From positions 1 to 64,000 of the forward strand of contig CAIKHO010000056.1 of NCBI GenBank assembly GCA_903827245.1: a stretch of 64,000 nt of DNA, in the 5' to 3' direction. Source of the DNA: an uncultured Opitutia bacterium. GTDB lineage: Bacteria > Verrucomicrobiota > Verrucomicrobiia > Opitutales > Opitutaceae. Both the position numbers and the translations under genes were made by a program. The notes beneath the pieces were generated by a model that saw nothing but the letters and a program-made list of their open reading frames with translations, did no database searches and had not been told where the DNA came from. This document shows, piece after piece, positions 29,164-38,581 of the stretch. Numbering within the stretch: the first letter of the stretch is position 1; the number at the start of each line of letters is the position of its first letter.

Positions 29164-31908
29164 ATGCAACTCATCCGGCCGCGGACCTTCGCCGCGCTCG
29201 CGTTGATCTCAACCGCCTTCTTTGCCGGCTGCACCGCGCCCACTGGCAGCGACATCCAGGCAAGCCCGGAGGGCCATCCAACCGCGGTGACGTTGTCTTC
29301 CGGGTGGCAACTCCAGGATATCGTCAAGGTGCCCGAATCCGGCGCGGTCGTTTCCTCCGCGGCCTTCACGCCCGCCGGCTGGTACCGTGCGACCGTGCCC
29401 GGCACGGTGCTGACCAGCCTCGTGAACAACGGGGTCTATCCCGAGCCGCTCTACGGGGAGAACAACCGGCCGGATAAAATCCCCGAAAGCCTGTGTCGCA
29501 CGTCCTACTGGTACCGCACGGCGCTGACCGTGCCGCGCGACTTTGCCGGCCGCCGGGTCTGGCTGAACTTCGAGGGCATCAACTACACCGCCGAGGTCTG
29601 GGTCAACGGCCGCAACGCCGGCGGCATTCGCGGCGCATTCACCCGCGGCCTCTTCGACGTCACCCCGCTCGTGCAACCGGGCGAAACCGCGGTGATCGCC
29701 GTCCTGATCCAGCCGCCGCCGCATCCCGCCAACCCGGAGGAGCAGACCCAGGCCGCCGGCACCGGCGGCAATGGCGGCGTTTTTTCCAAGGACGGACCGA
29801 CCTTCATCGCCACGCAGGGCTGGGACTGGATTCCCGCCATCCGCGACCGCGACATGGGCATTTGGCAGAAGGTGTCGCTCGCAGCCTCCGGCCCCGTGGT
29901 GGTGGAGAACCCCTTGGTGGCGTCCAAGCTGCCGCTCCCGCGTACCGACACCGCCGACCTGACCGTCGAAACTACGGTCCGCAACGTCAGCGCCACCGCG
30001 CAATCCGGTGTCCTCACAGGCACCTTTGCAGGCGGTTCCTTCTCCCTGCCCCTCACGCTGGCCGCCGGCGAATCGCGCCTGCTGCAACTCACGCCCGCCA
30101 CCACCCCGCAGCTCCACCTTGACCGCCCGCGCCTCTGGTGGCCGAACGGCTACGGCTCTCCGGAACTCTACTCCTTGCATCTCGCGTTCAACCTAAACGG
30201 CGCGGTCTCGGATGCGCACGACGTCAGTTTCGGCATCCGGCAGGTGACCTACCAGCTGGCCGGCTCCGAGAATCTCGCGATCTCCGTCAACGGCGTGCCC
30301 GTCATGTGCCGCGGCGGCGACTGGGGCATGGACGAAGCGATGAAGCGCATCCCGCGCGGGCGCCTCGAGGCCCAGATCCGGATGCACCAGCTGGCCAACT
30401 GCAACATGATCCGCAACTGGGTCGGGCAGAGTACCGGCGAGGATTTCTACGACCTTTGCGACCGTTATGGCATCATGATCTGGGACGAGTTTTTCGAGCC
30501 GAACCCGAGCGACAGCGGCCGGACCAGCCGCAACGACGGCAGCGAGGATGTCCACGATGTCCCGCTCTACCTCGCCAACGTGCGCGAGAAGGTCCTGCGC
30601 TTCCGCAACCACCCGAGCATCGTCCTCTGGTGCGGGCGCAACGAGGGCGATCCTGCGCCCGCGCCGGTCGCCGAGGGCATTCGTAAAATCATGGCGGAGC
30701 TGGAGCCGTCCCGGCTCTACCACCCCAACTCCAACGACGGCCGCGGCGTCCGCTCCGGCGGGCCGTATTCATGGCGCGCGCCCGCCGCTTTCTACACATA
30801 TCCCGACAGCGGCCCGCGCACCGAGGCATTCAAAACCGAACTCGGCAGCGTTTCCATTCCCACCCTCGAGGCCGTCCACGCCATGATGCCGGAGAAGGAC
30901 TGGGACACGATCAACGACGACTGGGCCGAGCACGACCTCTGCCGCGGCGCCCAAGAAGGCCGAGGCGGGCCGATGTACCCCGACATGATCACGCAGCGTT
31001 ACGGCGCCTGGAGGGGCCTGGCCGAGTTCGTGCGCAAGGCGCAGCTCGCCAACTACGAGGCCTATCGCGCGATGTTCGAGGGCCGCTTCGCCAAGCTGTT
31101 CAATCCGTCCACCGGCGTGCTCACCTGGATGAGCAATCCCGCCCAGCCCAGCTTCGTCTGGCAGTTCTACAGCTATGACCTCGAGCCGCACGCGTCGCTC
31201 TTCGCCGTCCGCAAGGCGTGCGAATCGCTCCATGTGCAGATGCGGCAGGACAATTTCCACGTGGTCGTCGTCAATCAAACCCCCGTGCCCGTCAACGGCC
31301 TCAGCGCGCGCATCCGCGTCCTGAACCTCGACGGCACGGTCAAATCCGACCGAAGCGTGTCTGTCATCGCCGGTGCCAGCGCAGCCACCGACGCCGCGGC
31401 GATTGAGTTTCCCGCGGATGTGTCGGCCGTTCATTTCATCAAGCTCGAGCTGCGCGACGCGACCGGCCGACTGGTCTCGGAAAATTTCTACTGGCGCGGG
31501 CTGCCGGCCAAGCCGGACGACCTCACGGCGCTAGACACCCTCCCGACGGCCACGCTCGATGCACGGATCGCGCGCCACGACACCGGGGGCAAATGCCTGC
31601 TCGACGTCACGTTGTCGAACCCGACCAAAGTCATCGCCGTGATGGCCCACCTGCAACTCCGCCGCCAAGCCACCCGCGATCGCGTACTGCCGGTCTATTA
31701 CAGCGACAACTACGTCTCGCTGCTGCCGGGCGAATCCCGCACCATCACCGTGGAAGCCGCCGCAAAGGATCTTCAAGGGGACCTGCCCCTCATCATGCTC
31801 GATGGTTGGAATGTGACGACCCGAAGCCAGTCCTTCCCCGGCAGCGCGATCGCCACGAACACAGCGGCCCAGACTGGCCCTAAGCCGGCGGGAAACGCCG
31901 CGAACTGA
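29164..31908 (+). CDS. GH2 glycoside hydrolase, mannosidase/exo-glucosaminidase-like lipoprotein
   Basis: This 914-residue protein has a lipoprotein signal (RPRTFAALALISTAFFAGC). Domains in order: jelly-roll sugar-binding fold (WYRATVPGTVL), immunoglobulin-like domain, TIM barrel, then two C-terminal beta domains. The general acid is probably Glu494 in WCGRNEGDP, and the nucleophile Glu559 in KTELGSVS, spaced as in GH2 exo-acting enzymes such as beta-mannosidase or exo-glucosaminidase. The exact sugar is uncertain. The longer start at 29110 would add 18 residues before the signal peptide. Confidence 0.85.
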   Translation: MQLIRPRTFAALALISTAFFAGCTAPTGSDIQASPEGHPTAVTLSSGWQLQDIVKVPESGAVVSSAAFTPAGWYRATVPGTVLTSLVNNGVYPEPLYGENNRPDKIPESLCRTSYWYRTALTVPRDFAGRRVWLNFEGINYTAEVWVNGRNAGGIRGAFTRGLFDVTPLVQPGETAVIAVLIQPPPHPANPEEQTQAAGTGGNGGVFSKDGPTFIATQGWDWIPAIRDRDMGIWQKVSLAASGPVVVENPLVASKLPLPRTDTADLTVETTVRNVSATAQSGVLTGTFAGGSFSLPLTLAAGESRLLQLTPATTPQLHLDRPRLWWPNGYGSPELYSLHLAFNLNGAVSDAHDVSFGIRQVTYQLAGSENLAISVNGVPVMCRGGDWGMDEAMKRIPRGRLEAQIRMHQLANCNMIRNWVGQSTGEDFYDLCDRYGIMIWDEFFEPNPSDSGRTSRNDGSEDVHDVPLYLANVREKVLRFRNHPSIVLWCGRNEGDPAPAPVAEGIRKIMAELEPSRLYHPNSNDGRGVRSGGPYSWRAPAAFYTYPDSGPRTEAFKTELGSVSIPTLEAVHAMMPEKDWDTINDDWAEHDLCRGAQEGRGGPMYPDMITQRYGAWRGLAEFVRKAQLANYEAYRAMFEGRFAKLFNPSTGVLTWMSNPAQPSFVWQFYSYDLEPHASLFAVRKACESLHVQMRQDNFHVVVVNQTPVPVNGLSARIRVLNLDGTVKSDRSVSVIAGASAATDAAAIEFPADVSAVHFIKLELRDATGRLVSENFYWRGLPAKPDDLTALDTLPTATLDARIARHDTGGKCLLDVTLSNPTKVIAVMAHLQLRRQATRDRVLPVYYSDNYVSLLPGESRTITVEAAAKDLQGDLPLIMLDGWNVTTRSQSFPGSAIATNTAAQTGPKPAGNAAN

Positions 31909-31971
31909 CCTTTTCGCTGTCTTCCGGCTCGGCCGGCTTGCGCTGACGATCATCCCGCCCACCCTTGGCCA

Positions 31972-32535
31972 ATGAATCCCGGCCGAAAATTGGTGGGCGC
32001 CGTCGAGGGCCTGCTGGATCGGGCCCTGTGCGTCGTCGGCGCGATCCTTTTCTCCCAGGCGCCGGAGTTCATGCAGCAGTACCTCCAGCGCCTGGGCGGG
32101 CGCCTGGATGAAGCGCGCCTCCACGTGCTGCAATTCCAGCACACCGCCGCGGAATCCGGCCTCACGCTCGAACGGCTGATCGGCCAGACCACGTCAAACG
32201 CCGATCCGGCCGTGGCCCGGCTCGGTGGCGTAATGACGGACGCCATCAGCCGGGTCGCCACGCTCGAACAGGCCCAGGCCGCGATCCTGCACGCCTCGCT
32301 CTGGACACGCCCATTTGTCTTCCTGCGCAATTTCGACCCGGCCATTGCCCGGTCAACCTGGTCCATCTTCCGGCCCGCGGTGCCCACCACCGCAGAGGGC
32401 CTGGTCTACGCCGTCCTGGGCATGCTCGTCCTGCTCATAGTCTATCACTTGGGTCTTAAATACCCCGCCGTCTGCCTTGCGCGGGCCCGGCGCCGCACCG
32501 GCGTTGTTCCTCCCGGCCAAGCGCCCCAAAATTAG
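31972..32535 (+). CDS. DUF2937 family membrane protein
   Basis: This 187-residue protein has an N-terminal hydrophobic segment (LLDRALCVVGAILFSQ), then the DUF2937-type words FMQQYLQRLGGRLDEAR, an amphipathic helical middle and a second strong membrane helix (LVYAVLGMLVLLIVYHLG). Ends are basic or polar. The function of the family is unknown. It follows the GH2 gene by 63 nt on the same strand and is followed by a 25-nt perfect palindrome that may end the transcript. Confidence 0.8.
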   Translation: MNPGRKLVGAVEGLLDRALCVVGAILFSQAPEFMQQYLQRLGGRLDEARLHVLQFQHTAAESGLTLERLIGQTTSNADPAVARLGGVMTDAISRVATLEQAQAAILHASLWTRPFVFLRNFDPAIARSTWSIFRPAVPTTAEGLVYAVLGMLVLLIVYHLGLKYPAVCLARARRRTGVVPPGQAPQN

Positions 32536-32618
32536 GATCCTGAAATTATCCAGAAAGGGTGTGCGGTCACTTGCCACATTCGTGCCCTTCTGGATCCCCA
32601 CCGGCCGGACTGCCGCAG

Positions 32619-32643
32619 AAGTGTCACGTAATACGTGACACTT
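32619..32643. repeat. Perfect palindrome family F, copy 1 (terminator-like)
   Basis: AAGTGTCACGTA and TACGTGACACTT form a perfect 12-bp palindrome around a single A, followed by a TTTTCTTT tract on the plus strand. The core AGTGTCA..TAATA..TGACACT recurs at 42494-42534. It could terminate the DUF2937 transcript or be a mobile-repeat copy. Confidence 0.75.
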
Positions 32644-32809
32644 TTCTTTGGGCTTGTTGATCGCCGGTGAGGAAGAATTCCGCCGGTTTGGCCGGATGGC
32701 CGGCAATCCGGGCGCTGCGTGATGTCAGTCGCGCGCCCGAACTCGTTTGGATATTTACCGGAGTTTCGCAGAACCACCTGCCTCCATCCGGGTCAGTCCT
32801 GGCAGAACC

Positions 32810-33232
32810 ATGCCGATCTCGCCGGTCAAAACGATGATCACTCCGCAGCCAGGCTCCTCACCTCCAAGGGCACTTCGGATTCTCTACGCCGACGATTTGC
32901 CCGGACTCAGAAACCTCATGCGTCACACTCTTTCTCGCGATGGTCACACCGTGGAATGTGTTCCCGACGGTCATTCGGCCATGGAGAAGCTCAGCGCCGC
33001 CCTGACGGCGTTCGACTTGGTGATCACCGACCACCACATGCCCGATTGGAGTGGCTTGGATCTCGTCACTTGGTTGCGTCACGTGCCTTTTGCAGGACGG
33101 ATCTTGGTCTTCACGTCTGACACGAGCCCAGACCTCAACGAGGCCTATCAAAGTCTCCATGTGGACCGCATCCTCCACAAGCCCGCCCCGCTCGCGGTCT
33201 TGCGCCAAGTGGTGGCTGAACTCGCCTTGTAG
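32810..33232 (+). CDS. Stand-alone response regulator receiver (CheY-like)
   Basis: This 140-residue single receiver domain has the acidic pair in LYADD, phospho-acceptor Asp in VITDHHMPDWSG, conserved Thr/Ser in VFTSD and the C-terminal Lys in LHKPAP. There is no output domain, so it acts by protein-protein contact. I chose ATG 32810 (MPISPVK). No histidine kinase is adjacent; a sensor lacking an output domain lies 1 kb downstream. Confidence 0.88.
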   Translation: MPISPVKTMITPQPGSSPPRALRILYADDLPGLRNLMRHTLSRDGHTVECVPDGHSAMEKLSAALTAFDLVITDHHMPDWSGLDLVTWLRHVPFAGRILVFTSDTSPDLNEAYQSLHVDRILHKPAPLAVLRQVVAELAL

Positions 33233-33336
33233 CCTTTCAGCCGGAAATCCGGCAAAGGTTCTTCTTGGCCCGGATGCATTCAATCCGCCGCACCACCCGG
33301 CCGGCATTTTAGGCCGGCCGGGCGCCAAGTTCTCCC

Positions 33337-33882
33337 TCAGTGGCGGAATCCGCCACGGAAACCACCGCCGTAGCCGTGGCCACCGCGAAAGCCAAAATTA
33401 AAGCCCAAGGACAAGGCCGGGTACCACGGGTAATACGGATAATAAGCCTGCCGGTCGTAATAAGCCGGTGGTGCCACTTGATAGACGACGGCCGGGGGCG
33501 CATCGTAGTAATAGACCGGCGGCGGAGTCGTCGGCTGCAAAACCGCCGGGGGCTGCGCCACCGTGATCGGGGGCGAAGTCAGCGTGGTCGATGGCGCATC
33601 CGCCGCGGCTGCAAGTAAGCGGTAGGTCACCAGTTGGGTTTGTCCGGTGCTGAAGAGGTAGGTGACGCTGACCTCCGCACTGGTCTGGCTGATCCTTGAA
33701 ACCCTGGCCCCCGTCGGGGGCTGGGCCCGGCTGAGTTCGGAAGGGGTGGGGAGTTGACCGACATAGTTGATTTCGCTTGAAGCGGGCGCGGGTGATGCAC
33801 TCGTGGTTTGGGCGAGAGCACCGCTGGCGGTGAAGAAGGCCGCCGCAAAAAGGGCGGCCACGGTGAATTTGTTTGTGCTCAT
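33337..33882 (-). CDS. Exported Pro/Tyr-rich protein with Gly/Phe-rich tail
   Basis: This 181-residue protein has a clear signal peptide (MSTNKFTVAALFAAAFFTASGALAQ). The mature part has a small beta-rich region (SAEVSVTYLFSTGQTQLVTYRLL), then a Pro/Tyr-rich stretch (PPPVYYYDAPPAVVYQVAPPAYY) broken by Gln and Asp, and ends in a Gly/Arg/Phe repeat (GGHGYGGGFRGGFRH). I recognise no catalytic domain; a surface, envelope or matrix role is plausible but unproven. Confidence 0.65.
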   Translation of the reverse strand: MSTNKFTVAALFAAAFFTASGALAQTTSASPAPASSEINYVGQLPTPSELSRAQPPTGARVSRISQTSAEVSVTYLFSTGQTQLVTYRLLAAAADAPSTTLTSPPITVAQPPAVLQPTTPPPVYYYDAPPAVVYQVAPPAYYDRQAYYPYYPWYPALSLGFNFGFRGGHGYGGGFRGGFRH

Positions 33883-34061
33883 GATGGGTGGATTTTCCTG
33901 CAGAATGGGACCGCCGGACCGCGGTGGAGTTTCATCTTATTGTCCGCCAGCGGACGTAAACCGTCACGCCGTCTGGCAGTCACTACCTTGAGTATATCCG
34001 GGTTCGACCACGATGCAAACGACGGGCCCGGTGGCCTTGGTACAGTTTGCCCATGGTCGAT

Positions 34062-34133
34062 TGTAGGGGCGGCTTTACGCCGCGATAGCTCGCCCGGCAG
34101 ACTCAATCATCGCGGCATAAAGCCACTCCTACA
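34062..34133. repeat. Palindromic repeat family A, copy 1
   Basis: TGTAGGGGCGGCTTTACG (from 34062) is matched by an inverted arm containing AAAGCCACTCCTACA (to 34133) around a roughly 24-nt loop. Copies of the same arms lie at 37880-37950 and, as a single arm, at 42437. This occupies most of the otherwise empty spacer 33883-34291. Confidence 0.82.
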
Positions 34134-34291
34134 GTTTCAAACTGCACCACTACCGAAGGCCGCGTCGATTTGCCCAAAGGCCCGGGCCCGCGTCCGTTCC
34201 ACCCGGATCCCACAGCCATCCGCCATCCTCCCTCGTTGTGAAACCACCGAAATCTCGCATCCGCCGCCGCTCTGGTGCGTCCTGCGTTTCG

Positions 34292-35530
34292 ATGCCTGAC
34301 CCCCTATTTGCCGGCCGTGCCCTGGAAACGGACAGCGGCTGGCGGGCGCTTGATCCCCGGAGGAGCCTGCGGGTGTGCATCACCCTGGCGGCAGCCGGGG
34401 CCTCGCTCGCTTTCACGCTTCTGGCCGTCTGGGTTGCCGGAACGCATTCCCGCCGCCAGATCGAGCAGCAACTCGGCCCGTCGCTGGAAAACCTGGCCTA
34501 CCAGGTGGTCGACAAACTCGATCGTGGCATTTCCGGGCGCTACCGGGACGTTCAGTTCGCGATCGGCCTTGTGCCGTTGCGCACGCCCGGCGCACCGCTC
34601 GACGAGCGCCGGCGCCTGCTGGAGTCGATCATGGACGCTTCCCCGGAATTTGCCTGGCTCGGTTTCGCCAATCCTGCCGGCACCGTCGTTTTCGCCACGC
34701 GGCACCAGCTTGAGGGCACGCCCGTCGGCTCCCGTGACTGGTTCCGGAACGCGCGCGAAAAACCCTATGCGGGCGAGGTGCATGAAGTGCCGGAACTGGC
34801 CGGCGACAACGGCGCATCGGGCGGACCCTCGCCGCGCTACCTCGACCTCGCCGCACCGGTGATGAGCGCGAGCGGACAGTTTCTCGGCGTCCTTGGGGCC
34901 CACGTGTCCTGGTCGCTGGCGCGTGAGATCCAACTCTCCGTCATATCCGATACCGTTGCCCAGCACGACCACGTGGGGCTTACCCTTTACTCGGTCAATG
35001 GCGATGCGTTGCTGGACTCCGGCGCGTCCGGCTGGAACGAACCACCCAATGCACCCGTGCCGCCGGACCGGCGAAAGTCCCGGGGATTCTTCCGGGAAAC
35101 AACCCCAGAAGGGTCCGCCTATCTCACGGGCTATGCGCACAGCCGTGGGTACGCCGGGTTGCGCAGCCTGGGCTGGCTCGCGGTCGTGCGCCAACCGGTG
35201 GCCGACGCCTTTGCCCCGGCCCTCGAGTTGCAGCGTGGGATTCTGATCGTGGGCCTTGGCTTCACTGCCGCCATGATCGTGCTGAGCTGGGCCCTGGCCA
35301 GCCGCCTGACACGCCGCCTCCGCTCGATCAGCGCGTCCGCCCGGCGCATTGGCGGAGGCGATGTGCTGACTGTGCTGCCCCGACCATCCGGCCAGGGGGA
35401 TCTTCCCGAGATGTGCGCGGCCCTGGGCGGGATGGTGCATGCGCTTCGCCAGCGGGGCGAGGAACTCGAAGCCGCAAATACGCGCCTCGCCGCCCGTCTC
35501 CACGCCCAGGAGAAAGCTCCAAGGCCTTAG
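34292..35530 (+). CDS. Membrane sensor: periplasmic dCache-type domain plus HAMP, no output domain
   Basis: This 412-residue protein has a first membrane helix (about 28-50), a large periplasmic region with dCache-like features (DASPEFAWLGFANPAG, DWFRNAREKP, YLDLAAPVMSASGQFLGVLGAHVSW), a second membrane helix (LIVGLGFTAAMIVLSWALA) and a HAMP-like segment SRLTRRLRSISASARRIGGGD. It then ends in a short coiled coil. Such sensors normally continue into a kinase, cyclase or chemotaxis domain; here a stop follows and no continuation is visible in other frames. I chose ATG 34292; a GTG at 34238 would extend the N-terminus. Confidence 0.78.
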   Translation: MPDPLFAGRALETDSGWRALDPRRSLRVCITLAAAGASLAFTLLAVWVAGTHSRRQIEQQLGPSLENLAYQVVDKLDRGISGRYRDVQFAIGLVPLRTPGAPLDERRRLLESIMDASPEFAWLGFANPAGTVVFATRHQLEGTPVGSRDWFRNAREKPYAGEVHEVPELAGDNGASGGPSPRYLDLAAPVMSASGQFLGVLGAHVSWSLAREIQLSVISDTVAQHDHVGLTLYSVNGDALLDSGASGWNEPPNAPVPPDRRKSRGFFRETTPEGSAYLTGYAHSRGYAGLRSLGWLAVVRQPVADAFAPALELQRGILIVGLGFTAAMIVLSWALASRLTRRLRSISASARRIGGGDVLTVLPRPSGQGDLPEMCAALGGMVHALRQRGEELEAANTRLAARLHAQEKAPRP

Positions 35531-35617
35531 CCGGCTTGCACGGTCGGCCAAGTGACACCGCGGCCAGTGCGGGTTTGCTTATGAAAACGGCCGCCCCAGC
35601 GTGCTGCCGGTCTCAAC

Positions 35618-36853
35618 ATGACGTCCGCCACCTCCAAGCCTGCTTTGCCGCATCGCGGTCTCGCCGCCCTGCTGGCCGCGCTGTCGGCGGTCGGGCCGTT
35701 TTCCATCGACGCCTACCTGCCCTCGATGGAGGAGATCGGGCGCCTGCTGCATGCGTCGCCCCTCGCGGTGCAACAGACCCTCACGGCCTACATGGTGCCG
35801 TTCGCCCTGATGACCCTGTGGCATGGATCGATTTCCGACGCGCTCGGGCGGCGCCGGGTGGTCCTGTGGGGCATGGCGCTATTCGGGCTCGCTTCCGCGG
35901 CCTGCGCCTGTGCCACCAGCATTGAGGCGCTGCTCGTGTTCCGCGCGCTGCAGGGCATGACCGCCGGCGCCGGCATGGTCGTGGGCCGAGCCATCGTGCG
36001 CGACCTCTACCATGGCGCCGATGCCCAAAGGGTCATGGCCCAGGTCACCATCACCTTCGCCATCGCGCCGGCGGTGGCGCCCGTGATCGGCGGCTGGTTG
36101 CATGTGTGGTTCGGCTGGCGGGCGGTGTTCGCCTTTCTCGTGCTGTTCACCGGTGTCTGCTGGCTGCTGTGCCAGCGCATGCTGCCGGAAACCCTGCCGC
36201 CGGAACGACGCCAGCCGCTGCACCCGGTGTACCTCGCCCGCTCCTACTGGAGCGTGCTGACCTCGCTGCCCTTTGTCGCGGCCTGCCTGGCGGTCACGCT
36301 GAACTTCTCCGGGTTTTTCATCTACGTGGTCTCCGCGCCCGTCTTCCTGATGGAGTACCTCCATGTTTCCGCGACCGGCTTCCTCTGGCTGTTCGGGCCG
36401 CTGACCTTCGGGATGGCCGGCGGCGCCTGGCTTTCCGGGCGGCTCGCGGGGCGCATGACGCCCGTGCGGACCATGGCGTGGGGTTTTGCCGTCATGGGCC
36501 TGGCCGCGGGTGGCAACCTGCTCTTCCACCTGCTGCACGCGCCGGTCCTGCCGTGGAGCGTGGTTCCCCTGTTTTTCTTCGTGCTGGGCGCGGCGCTTTG
36601 CTATCCCTCCCTGACCTTGCTGGCGCTGGATCTTTTTCCCGCGCAACGCGGGCTGGCCGCCTCGTGCCAGAGCTTCGCCCAGACCGGTGGTGCGGCGGTG
36701 AACGCCATGATCGCGCCTCTCCTCTGGGGCAGCGCCCTTTCCCTGGCGTTCACGCAGGTCGCCGCGCTGGGACTCGGCCTGGCCGCGTTGATCGTTTATC
36801 TGCACTCGACCCGGATGACGCGTCTGCCTTCCGTCGCGAGTGTCGCATCATAA
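35618..36853 (+). CDS. MFS drug-resistance transporter, Bcr/CflA type
   Basis: This 411-residue inner-membrane protein has 12 hydrophobic segments. The Bcr/CflA signs are FSIDAYLPSMEEIG in helix 1, a loop 2-3 motif WHGSISDALGRRRV, and GAGMVVGRAIVRDLYHG in helices 4-5. It probably exports small toxic compounds or metabolites by proton antiport. It is the next gene after the sensor by 87 nt on the same strand, but a functional link is not evident. Confidence 0.9.
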   Translation: MTSATSKPALPHRGLAALLAALSAVGPFSIDAYLPSMEEIGRLLHASPLAVQQTLTAYMVPFALMTLWHGSISDALGRRRVVLWGMALFGLASAACACATSIEALLVFRALQGMTAGAGMVVGRAIVRDLYHGADAQRVMAQVTITFAIAPAVAPVIGGWLHVWFGWRAVFAFLVLFTGVCWLLCQRMLPETLPPERRQPLHPVYLARSYWSVLTSLPFVAACLAVTLNFSGFFIYVVSAPVFLMEYLHVSATGFLWLFGPLTFGMAGGAWLSGRLAGRMTPVRTMAWGFAVMGLAAGGNLLFHLLHAPVLPWSVVPLFFFVLGAALCYPSLTLLALDLFPAQRGLAASCQSFAQTGGAAVNAMIAPLLWGSALSLAFTQVAALGLGLAALIVYLHSTRMTRLPSVASVAS

Positions 36854-37146
36854 CGGGCCGCCACCCCGGATGAATCCAGGAAGCCGGCTTCAGGCACCCC
36901 CCGGCAAAATCGAGGAAGGCATTCCAATCGGAAACACTAATGACATGCCCGCAGGTATGAGAGTGAAAGGCGAGATCACCCGTGATCAGCGGGTGTCGAG
37001 CGGTGGCAACTCGGTGGTGCCGAGGTCCTCCTTTGCCCAAGGAGACGGCCGCAGCCAGCCCTTGCCTGCCCTCAAATTGCCGCATTGCCGGCCGCCAAGA
37101 CGGAACTATGATCCGACTGACGCGGTCCCCTTTTTTTGCCACGGCC

Positions 37147-37821
37147 ATGAGACTCTCCCGCCACCTCTCCGCCATCATTCCCGCTTTTTTCGCGCTGGCC
37201 TTGGCCGGCGCCTTCACCGTGATCCCGGGGCGGGCGGCGGATGAAAGTGACGAACCCCGTTTCTCCTCCACGCTGTCGCCCGCCCAGCAGGCCGAGACCG
37301 GCCTCGACCAGCTCACGTCGGACAATATCGCCGTGATCGACGCGTTGGTCCGGCTCGATGTGGCGGCACTGCGGTTGCGGAATAATAACATCCGCTCCAC
37401 CCGTTTTTCCGAGCGCCGCGCCGACCACGAGCGCGACATCGCCGGCCTCGGCCATCTTGCGCCCGAACAGCTCACCAAGCTCGACCAGTTCGTGTCCTTG
37501 CGCATTCCCGCGCCCGTCATACCGGCCAGCGCGGATCTCTCCCACGCCAGCGTGAGCCTCGATGCCGTGCGAATCCCCTACAAACGGCCCGCCCCCGAGA
37601 TCCACGGCTCGGTCACGCTCACCTATGGCGGGGGCAAGGGCGGAAGCTTCCGTGGCGCGGAAAGCGTGATCACCTATGTTGACCCCTCGCGCCACTTCGC
37701 CGTCACGGTGGGCTATTCGCAATACAGCGGCAGCGGCCTCGGGTCCTATCCCTACTCCAACGATGGCGGGTACACGCCCTATTACCGTCCTCTCCCGGTC
37801 ATAATTCCGGACGAGAGGTAG
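37147..37821 (+). CDS. Exported protein of unknown function
   Basis: This 224-residue protein has a good signal peptide (MRLSRHLSAIIPAFFALALAGAF... cut after GRA). The mature part has two helices (LSPAQQAETGLDQLTSDNIAVIDALV and DIAGLGHLAPEQLTKLDQFV, each broken by charged residues) and a C-terminal beta region with SVTLTYGGGKGGSFRG and a Tyr/Ser/Gly-rich end. The repeated words TSDNIAVIDALV and APEQLTKLDQFV hint at internal duplication. No known family is recognised. An earlier in-frame ATG at 37108 would add 13 residues. Confidence 0.65.
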   Translation: MRLSRHLSAIIPAFFALALAGAFTVIPGRAADESDEPRFSSTLSPAQQAETGLDQLTSDNIAVIDALVRLDVAALRLRNNNIRSTRFSERRADHERDIAGLGHLAPEQLTKLDQFVSLRIPAPVIPASADLSHASVSLDAVRIPYKRPAPEIHGSVTLTYGGGKGGSFRGAESVITYVDPSRHFAVTVGYSQYSGSGLGSYPYSNDGGYTPYYRPLPVIIPDER

Positions 37822-37879
37822 GCCGCAGCACTTGGAGATGACCCTTCTCGGTGATGGATCAATCGGCCGATGATTGGAG

Positions 37880-37950
37880 GTAGGAGCGGCTTTATCCCAC
37901 GATGGGTCGCCCGACGGGCCCAACTCTCGCGGCTTAAAGCCGCTCCTACA
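37880..37950. repeat. Palindromic repeat family A, copy 2
   Basis: GTAGGAGCGGCTTTA (from 37880) and TAAAGCCGCTCCTAC (to about 37949) are perfect inverted arms. This is the best-preserved copy of family A. It is directly followed by a family J copy. Confidence 0.88.
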
Positions 37951-37960
37951 TTTTCAAATG

Positions 37961-38012
37961 GGGACGCGACGTCCCGTCGCGTGTAGCAACCACCGGCGGG
38001 TCGCCGCCCCAG
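37961..38012. repeat. Repeat family J, copy 1
   Basis: GCGACGTCCCGTCGCGT followed by GGTCGCCGCCCCAG is closely related to 63021-63070, where the same sequence encodes the C-terminus of the TfoX-like protein. Here it is intergenic, next to family A copy 2. Confidence 0.7.
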
Positions 38013-38144
38013 CCGCGGCAAGGCCGCGTAAAGACAAACTTGAGTATCAGGCCTTCCGCTGCCCTCGTGGAGGTAGCCGTCCAAGGCTCACCCGCAGGTT
38101 TCTTGCGAACCCCCACTGCCCCTCGCTCCTGGTTTTTCACATCC

Positions 38145-38534
38145 ATGAAATTCGAACACTTCGCCCTCAATGTCCCCGACGCCCGCGCCATGAGCCGCTG
38201 GTACGTGGAGAATCTCGGCTTCAATATCCTGCGGCGGCGCGAGGAGCCGCCTTACACGCATTTTCTCTCCGACGATGCGGACCGCGTGACGGTGGAACTC
38301 TACAGCAACCCCGCGGCCCCGATCATGGACTTCAACGCGACCCTGCCGCTCACCTTCCATTTTGCCGTCTACACGACGGATGCCCGCAAGGATCGCGCCC
38401 GTCTCGAAAAGGCTGGCGCAACCCTATTCCTTGAAGACCCCCTGCCCGACGGCTCCCTGCTGATCATGCTGCGCGATCCGTGGGGCGTTCCGCTGCAACT
38501 TTGTCAGCGGGCCGTGCCGTTTCCGGGTTACTAA
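38145..38534 (+). CDS. VOC (glyoxalase/bleomycin-resistance) family protein
   Basis: This 129-residue cytosolic protein starts KFEHFALNVPDARAMSRWY, a typical first beta-alpha-beta unit of the VOC fold with the metal-site His5 region, and ends with LLIMLRDPWGVPLQLCQRA, where a second-half acidic ligand would lie in a canonical member. VOC proteins act as dioxygenases, isomerases or binding proteins; the substrate is unknown. Its stop is 47 nt before the large LamG protein gene. ATG 38145 follows TTCACATCC. Confidence 0.82.
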   Translation: MKFEHFALNVPDARAMSRWYVENLGFNILRRREEPPYTHFLSDDADRVTVELYSNPAAPIMDFNATLPLTFHFAVYTTDARKDRARLEKAGATLFLEDPLPDGSLLIMLRDPWGVPLQLCQRAVPFPGY

Positions 38535-38581
38535 TTCCCCGCCGCGGCGTCTGGCCGCTTGTGCATAACCCCCCCTGCCCC

